From: Acrasis kona
Lineage: Eukaryota > Heterolobosea > Eutetramitea > Acrasida > Acrasidae
Assembly: GCA_026419775.2 (NCBI GenBank)
Contig: JAOPGA020001682.1
Location: 1-21,796, forward strand
Direction of reading: 5' to 3'
Length of the DNA stretch: 21,796 bases
The first letter of the stretch is position 1. Each line of letters opens with the position of its first letter. Below the pieces are notes generated by a model. The model worked only from the letters and a program-made list of their open reading frames with translations, was not told where the DNA came from and made no database searches. Shown piece after piece: positions 17,716-21,796 of the stretch. Both the position numbers and the translations under genes were made by a program.

Positions 17716-18582
17716 TTACTCCTGTTTTAAATTATCTTTGGTGAGCACACGCTCAGATGATGGATTTTTACAATGGAAGAAGGCATAAAAACCAAAAGCG
17801 CCGAAAACATGCCATAATCCGTGGTATATTCTAAGATAATCCTTTTTCTCATCAAGACCAAACACAAAAAATATCACACCAATACCTAAGAGTGCCATGG
17901 CTGTAAACATAGCCCTCCAATTGTAACGAGGTTTATATTGACGTGGAACAAGTATAACCATTCTTAACATGGCACAAGCACCCGGTAGTGCTATCGGAAG
18001 TATTGTATAAAATATCTTCCATGGTGCCTTCTCTTGACAAGTTAAACAAAAGGCAAGCCCTACCCATCTGAACAAATTATGAACCCTCTCCTCTTTTTTA
18101 AAGTGTTCTAGGTGCTCCTTTTCATGATTCTTCATCTCCTCAGGATTATCCCATATAGCCGTGTCCCTGGCCTCGAGGGCAAAGAAGATGTAGTATAGTA
18201 GATTTTGTGCTGATAGGACAATAAAAACGTTGTCCAAGCGGTGCCAATTTCCGTCATTCATATCCCATATTCTCATACGTAATGCTTCACAAACATGGTA
18301 ACATACTGATGTCAAAAATGTCATGAATCCAATCACAACTTCCGTATAGTGCTCTGCATGGTAACACTCTATAATCAAGGGAGCTATAAAACCATTCGTC
18401 ACTACCACAGTCAGGGATTGTAGAAATTGTTTGCTTGTAAATAGAGTCTTCCATGAGTAGAATCCAAATTTTCTGGGATTATAATAGCCTATACCGGCAA
18501 ATATTGCAACGCTTGCCACAATGAACGTTAGAGACAATGCAGCCGTTTTGAATAGGCCTGCAGGTCTGCGAGATTCGATCAT
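17716..18582 (-). CDS. TMEM8/PGAP6-like membrane protein (CREST superfamily)
   Basis: An intact 288-aa polytopic membrane protein. Hydrophobic segments lie at about 10-32, 52-72, 82-97, 118-138, 170-182, 188-210, 222-243 and 252-270. The CREST pattern of putative metal-dependent hydrolases is present: S92 and H96 (SVCYH), H114 and D117 (HRLDN), and H254/H258 (HGLWHVFG). The SVCYHVCEA and HGLWHVFGAF contexts match the DUF3522/TMEM8 branch, which includes the GPI-lipid-processing PGAP6 and the fusion factor myomaker. A charged loop (KNHEKEHLEHFKKEE) lies at about 151-165. No EGF-like ectodomain is present, unlike animal TMEM8A. The start ATG is at 18580-18582; it shares a 200-bp divergent promoter region with the J-domain gene. 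Substrate unknown. Confidence 0.8.
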   Translation of the reverse strand: MIESRRPAGLFKTAALSLTFIVASVAIFAGIGYYNPRKFGFYSWKTLFTSKQFLQSLTVVVTNGFIAPLIIECYHAEHYTEVVIGFMTFLTSVCYHVCEALRMRIWDMNDGNWHRLDNVFIVLSAQNLLYYIFFALEARDTAIWDNPEEMKNHEKEHLEHFKKEERVHNLFRWVGLAFCLTCQEKAPWKIFYTILPIALPGACAMLRMVILVPRQYKPRYNWRAMFTAMALLGIGVIFFVFGLDEKKDYLRIYHGLWHVFGAFGFYAFFHCKNPSSERVLTKDNLKQE

Positions 18583-18782
18583 TTTGTTACAAATATAATA
18601 ATTTGTATTCTAAAAGAACGTCATAACAAATATTTAGAAGTGTTGTAGTACAAATCAACAACTACATTACACAATGGTTGTTCGAACTTCCAACTTTATT
18701 GTTTATATTAATTACTCTACTAAGTGCAATGGTTCAAAATGCTCGAAGTTGACCTCTTCCAAAGCTTTATAGTCGATACACC
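18583..18782. promoter_or_regulatory. Divergent promoter region
   Basis: A 200-bp AT-rich gap between two start codons in opposite directions (TMEM8-like on minus, J-domain on plus). It must hold both promoters; no precise box is claimed. Confidence 0.45.
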
Positions 18783-20115
18783 ATGTTCAAACTCCGCTTT
18801 CCTTTTACTTTGCACATGAGATATTATTCCACATTCAAAGGAGTGAGATTTCAGGAAAGCAAACAAAAAGCTGCAGAAACATTTAAAGAATTTGCACGAA
18901 CAAGATTACTTTCACCACAGTCCTGGGAAAACAATGGAGATATATTCAGTTATTATATACCATATCACGTTTTAAATGGATTTGGAGAGGTTTCTTATCA
19001 AGTTAAACTTGGTACGCACCACACTGAGACATTTTTTAATCCCCAAACCCGACGCTTTGAGAATAGAACCAAAACATCTTGGGTTTCTGCGGAGTCTGAT
19101 GCTGCTTATCGAGTGCATGATCAGGTTGTGTATGCGTCAACAAATTTCGAAAGGGGAATGGTGGAGAAGGCTATCCCAAAAGACATTTGGGATTACGTAA
19201 GAAGAGACCAAGTAGATTTACAATATGAAAGTAGTGAATACAAGGTTGACATCTACACAATTGATCTGGACACCGCCGTCGACATTTTTTGTGGTGAGCG
19301 TCTTAATGACATTGTACAAGCGGCTTGTTACCAGGATGCCAGAAGAAAATATCCTGGATATGACGAGTACAATGTAATCATTTTACAAACCAGCTACGCT
19401 TCTGGCGAATGCAATTTATTTTATTTACCTACATTTGTACTACTAGATAGTTTTAGAAACCATACTTTTAATTCTTTCCTGAGCGGTTATAACATTACCG
19501 ACTACACACAAGTCGTGGGTTATAGACACTTCTCATTTGTGAAAACATTTGCAGCCACTCTTGGAATTGAAATCTGCTTCTTTTATTTTTTCCATTCTCC
19601 TGTTTTATTTCCGTTTATTGGCGCCATTGCTGCGGCTGTCGCGTTTGCAGCTACTAGGTATCCCTTCATCATTCAACAGTACTATAATTACAAAAAACAA
19701 AACTTTGAAAAGCAATATACATCATCCGAAGCGAAACAAGCACGTGCCAACCAAAGGCAGCAACAACAACAAGGACAGCAACATTACAAGCAACAACAGC
19801 AATATCAACAAAGCAGTTATGGCGGTGCTCGTGTGAAACAAGACAAGAATGAAGTAAACTATTATACATTAATAGGTTTAGATCCAAAGAAAAAAGACGC
19901 ATACACTGAAGAAGAGATTAAAAAAGCTTATAGAAAAGCAGCAATCAAGTACCATCCAGACATGCACCCAGAAGAGAAGAAGAACGAAATGTCAGATCGT
20001 TTCAAATTGATAAATCAAGCATACAGCGTGCTTTCCGATAGTAAGTCTAATGTGACACATTAATGTATTAATCTTTTCAGAGGGACAAAGACAGAGTTAC
20101 AACAGGAATACTTGA
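18783..20115 (+). CDS. J-domain (DnaJ/HSP40) protein, probably mitochondrial, membrane-anchored
   Basis: Two exons: 18783-20040 and 20081-20115, with a 40-nt GT-AG intron at 20041-20080; the junction gives SVLSD-KGQRQSYNRNT, completing the J-domain helix IV pattern, so the protein is 430 aa and not stopped at the in-intron TAA. The N-terminus (MFKLRFPFTLHMRYYSTFKG) is basic, Ser/Tyr-rich and free of acids, as in mitochondrial presequences. Residues about 25-245 form an unrecognised soluble domain. Hydrophobic helices at about 254-272 and 273-292 look like a membrane hairpin. A Q-rich linker follows (about 325-345), then the J domain at 358-428 with HPD at 391-393. J domains stimulate Hsp70 ATPase; this one would recruit an Hsp70 at a membrane. 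Location is inferred. Confidence 0.85.
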
Positions 20116-20405
20116 GCATTTAAATAATGGTGCAACTATGACAAATAAAATTATAATAAATATACTTTGAGCTTTTGTGACTTGAACTTGACCGTCTCAT
20201 CTAAAAAAAAAACAACACTGGTTTCGACCTCGTATTTCAAATGCACGAGGAACTTTACAATTAAAACTTGATGCCAGTAAGTGCGGTGTGGAGCATGATG
20301 GAGAGTTTTTAGAAAAGACATTACACTTTTTACGTTTGTAATGAGGACTCAGTTGAAATGGCCAATCTGTAATAAACGCAATAGTTTAGTGTACAAAATT
20401 TTTAT
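20116..20405. other. Convergent 3' region with a short coding-like stretch
   Basis: Contains AATAAAATT-type signals just after the J-domain gene (about 20143). In 20192-20341 (plus) 49 codons stay open to a stop, including ARGTLQLKLDASKCGVEHDG and EFLEKTLHFLRL, without a start codon. Looks like the end of a former gene or an unassigned exon; not recognised. Confidence 0.3.
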
Positions 20406-20798
20406 TTAAACCTTCATGGCTGTTGCAGACCCGTGCATCTTGTTCCTTGTAATCTGAGAGAGGTCGTGCACGTTTCCTCCATTATCCAAGTCGTTAATTC
20501 CTCCCTTGTTCTTGTATACACCAGTAAATGTACTTCTATCAGATAGTCTGTCGAAGATGCTTCCGTTAGAAGTTGATGGCCTTGACTTCTTCACAGGTGC
20601 AGAGTCGGTTACGGTTGGAATACCTTTTCCTGTCTTCATAGAGGTACTCTTGCCATGGATGTTACTTCTTGTTATTTGAGACAGGTTGTGGACGTTTCCT
20701 CCGTTATCTAGGTCGTTTATACCACCTTTGTTTTTGTATACACCTGTGAAGGTGCTTCTATCAGATAGTCTGTCGAAAATGCTTTGTTGTTTGCTCAT
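20406..20798 (-). CDS. Duplicated p25-alpha-motif protein (TPPP/apicortin-like motif)
   Basis: An intact 130-aa ORF made of two near-identical repeats, residues about 5-48 and 79-122, joined by a short basic linker with KKSRPSTSN. Each repeat begins SIFDRLSDRSTFTGVYKNKG, which fits the C-terminal conserved part of p25-alpha proteins (DRLTD..KFTG.HK), followed by GINDLDNGGNVHNLSQITR, a continuation seen in protist members. Full p25-alpha proteins (TPPP) and apicortins bind and stabilise microtubules; this protein keeps only the partial motif, twice. The repeats match almost perfectly in protein but differ at many third positions, which points to selection on the amino acids. A TATAAATAG box (20843-20851) lies about 45 bp before the ATG. 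Probably a small tubulin- or flagellum-associated protein. Confidence 0.8.
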   Translation of the reverse strand: MSKQQSIFDRLSDRSTFTGVYKNKGGINDLDNGGNVHNLSQITRSNIHGKSTSMKTGKGIPTVTDSAPVKKSRPSTSNGSIFDRLSDRSTFTGVYKNKGGINDLDNGGNVHDLSQITRNKMHGSATAMKV

Positions 20799-20842
20799 GT
20801 TGTGTTGTTGTTTTTATTGATGGTAGCTATAAAAAACTGCAG

Positions 20843-20851
20843 CTATTTATA
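20843..20851 (-). promoter_or_regulatory. TATA box of the p25-alpha-motif gene
   Basis: TATAAATAG on the minus strand, about 45 bp upstream of the start codon. The spacing matches the boxes before the genes at 4900 and 10963. Confidence 0.5.
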
Positions 20852-20970
20852 CCTGACTGTAGTTCTGTTTAAGGAAATAAGTGTAAAAAAATAGATGCTG
20901 TATTTTTATTGAAAATGGAAATTTATTTATATCACAGCCTCTGCATAATTCTGAAAAATGGTCTGTACTT

Positions 20971-21406
20971 TTATTGTTGTTGAAGCATCAAATGATGGTA
21001 GAATGTCACTCTTCTTGAGTCTAGATTAGTTGAAGACATTGCCCACACCCAATTATTTCGAGCAAAATTTAACAAATTATACTCCCATCCACAATTACGA
21101 TTCGATTCGATTGACATTGACTCTAATAAATATAAAAGCTCGTCGTCTGTCATTATATTTACTACGAGCTGTTGTTTGTTTTCCTCTCCTTCAAAAAAGA
21201 TCCTCTAAGATAAAGATCAGTTATTGGAAGAACAACCGAATGAACAAACCTTATCTTTTATTAACATCAAAAACTAACGTTCTATTTTTTGAAACACGTC
21301 TTGAGATTGTGGCTGACATGGTTGCCACTTGTTTTCTAATCTCCTCATCATCAGTCACGCCCTTAATCTTTTTCAAATAATTCGTCAAAATGTAAACCTC
21401 GCTCAT
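20971..21406 (-). CDS. Two-exon orphan protein (about 124 aa)
   Basis: Exon 1 is 21406-21266 (47 codons, ATG at 21404-21406: MSEVYILTNYLKKIKG) and exon 2 is 21204-20971 (77 codons and stop). The proposed intron 21205-21265 (61 nt) has donor GTTAAT and acceptor CTTAG and keeps phase 0, giving RTLVFD-RIFFEGEENKQQ. A closer donor (GTTTGT) would leave a stop in frame. The product is helical and acidic/basic mixed, with TDDELLYLLESM and a W/N-rich part (CGWEYNLLNF, NNWVWAM). No family recognised. The donor is atypical, so the exon-1 end is uncertain; exon 2 alone would begin at an internal ATG (21153). Confidence 0.5.
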
Positions 21407-21796
21407 TCAGTCATAGCAGTGGTCAATGCCCTCCCCTTGCACGTCATGATCAAAATAGGTAGACCTGGTAACCGTTTGATAGTGAAAGCAAGCAGATTCA
21501 TAATCCCTATTGCTATAGTCGACGCAATTGTCATCTTGGTGCGTTGCATGTGTCGTCACTACTAATCTACATTCTGTACTTGTACGGCCGCTCCATACAG
21601 GAAAGAAGATATCTGTTCGCAAAGAAGGCATCTTCATCATAATCATATCTGTTCACTTCTTCATCAACCTCGTCTTTAATTACACAAACTGATATGTAAT
21701 CTCCAGCACGGTAATGTATATTATATGTTGTTTCATTTTCTACAAAGTCTCGATCTTTTTTTTGGAAGTTTTGTCATCTTCATATTTAATGTACAC
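21407..21796 (-). CDS. Partial unrecognised gene at right edge
   Basis: Minus-strand coding-like pieces: 21568 to about 21750 contains AGDYISVCVIKDEVDEEV and then an acidic YDYDEDAFF stretch, and 21407 to about 21646 (another frame) contains ECRLVVTTHATHQDDNC and STYFDHDVQGEGIDHCYD, ending in TGA at 21407-21409. The two are shifted by one frame near 21580, so an intron or a break lies between. The stop touches the ATG of the next gene (TGA-ATG). No family recognised; the gene continues beyond the window. Confidence 0.35.

Noticed and set aside
1-21796. CRISPR array, bacterial operons or riboswitches
   Set aside because: No regularly spaced repeats; introns, TATA boxes and gene content are eukaryotic.

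Overview
The window looks like nuclear DNA from a free-living, AT-rich protist. Genes are dense and run on both strands, spliceosomal introns are very short (mostly 36-44 nt, GT-AG), TATA-like boxes sit close to several start codons, and the products are eukaryotic (exportin-6, RGS, CH-domain, J-domain, CREST and p25-alpha proteins). An amoeboflagellate/heterolobosean or amoebozoan source would fit, but no marker here fixes the lineage.

Left part (1-5118). The 3' end of an exportin-6 gene converges on a peroxiredoxin-like/RGS fusion gene. These are followed by an elongator tRNA-Met(CAT), a small coiled-coil protein, a decayed NEK-like kinase-RING gene with two 37-38 nt introns, and a 72-aa orphan gene.

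Middle part (about 5120-13150). This is an accessory or decaying island. It holds a partial Ty3/Gypsy-type pol region, an HNH-like nuclease ORF in opposite orientation, remnants of an unrecognised gene, a small coiled-coil protein, an intact 341-aa orphan (ubiquitin-like N-terminus, then a stretch resembling the PemK/MazF barrel), a broken Ser/Thr/Pro-rich gene, and a C-terminal piggyBac-like transposase zinc finger. The last sits between 90-bp perfect inverted repeats, each preceded by the same 21-bp direct repeat.

Right part (13208-21796). Ordinary genes resume. A three-exon gene encodes an N-terminally membrane-anchored coiled-coil protein with two CH domains and an LRR-like tail. A TMEM8/CREST-family membrane protein is divergent from a probable mitochondrial J-domain protein whose last exon lies behind a 40-nt intron. 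A duplicated p25-alpha-motif protein and a 124-aa two-exon orphan follow, and a further partial gene runs off the right edge.

Functional themes are cytoskeleton (exportin-6 cargo is actin-profilin; CH domains bind actin; p25-alpha motifs occur in tubulin-binding proteins) and signalling (RGS, kinase). No operon-like grouping is implied. The most unusual items are the Prx-like/RGS fusion, the Ubl plus MazF-like orphan, and the inverted/direct repeat structure around the piggyBac fragment.
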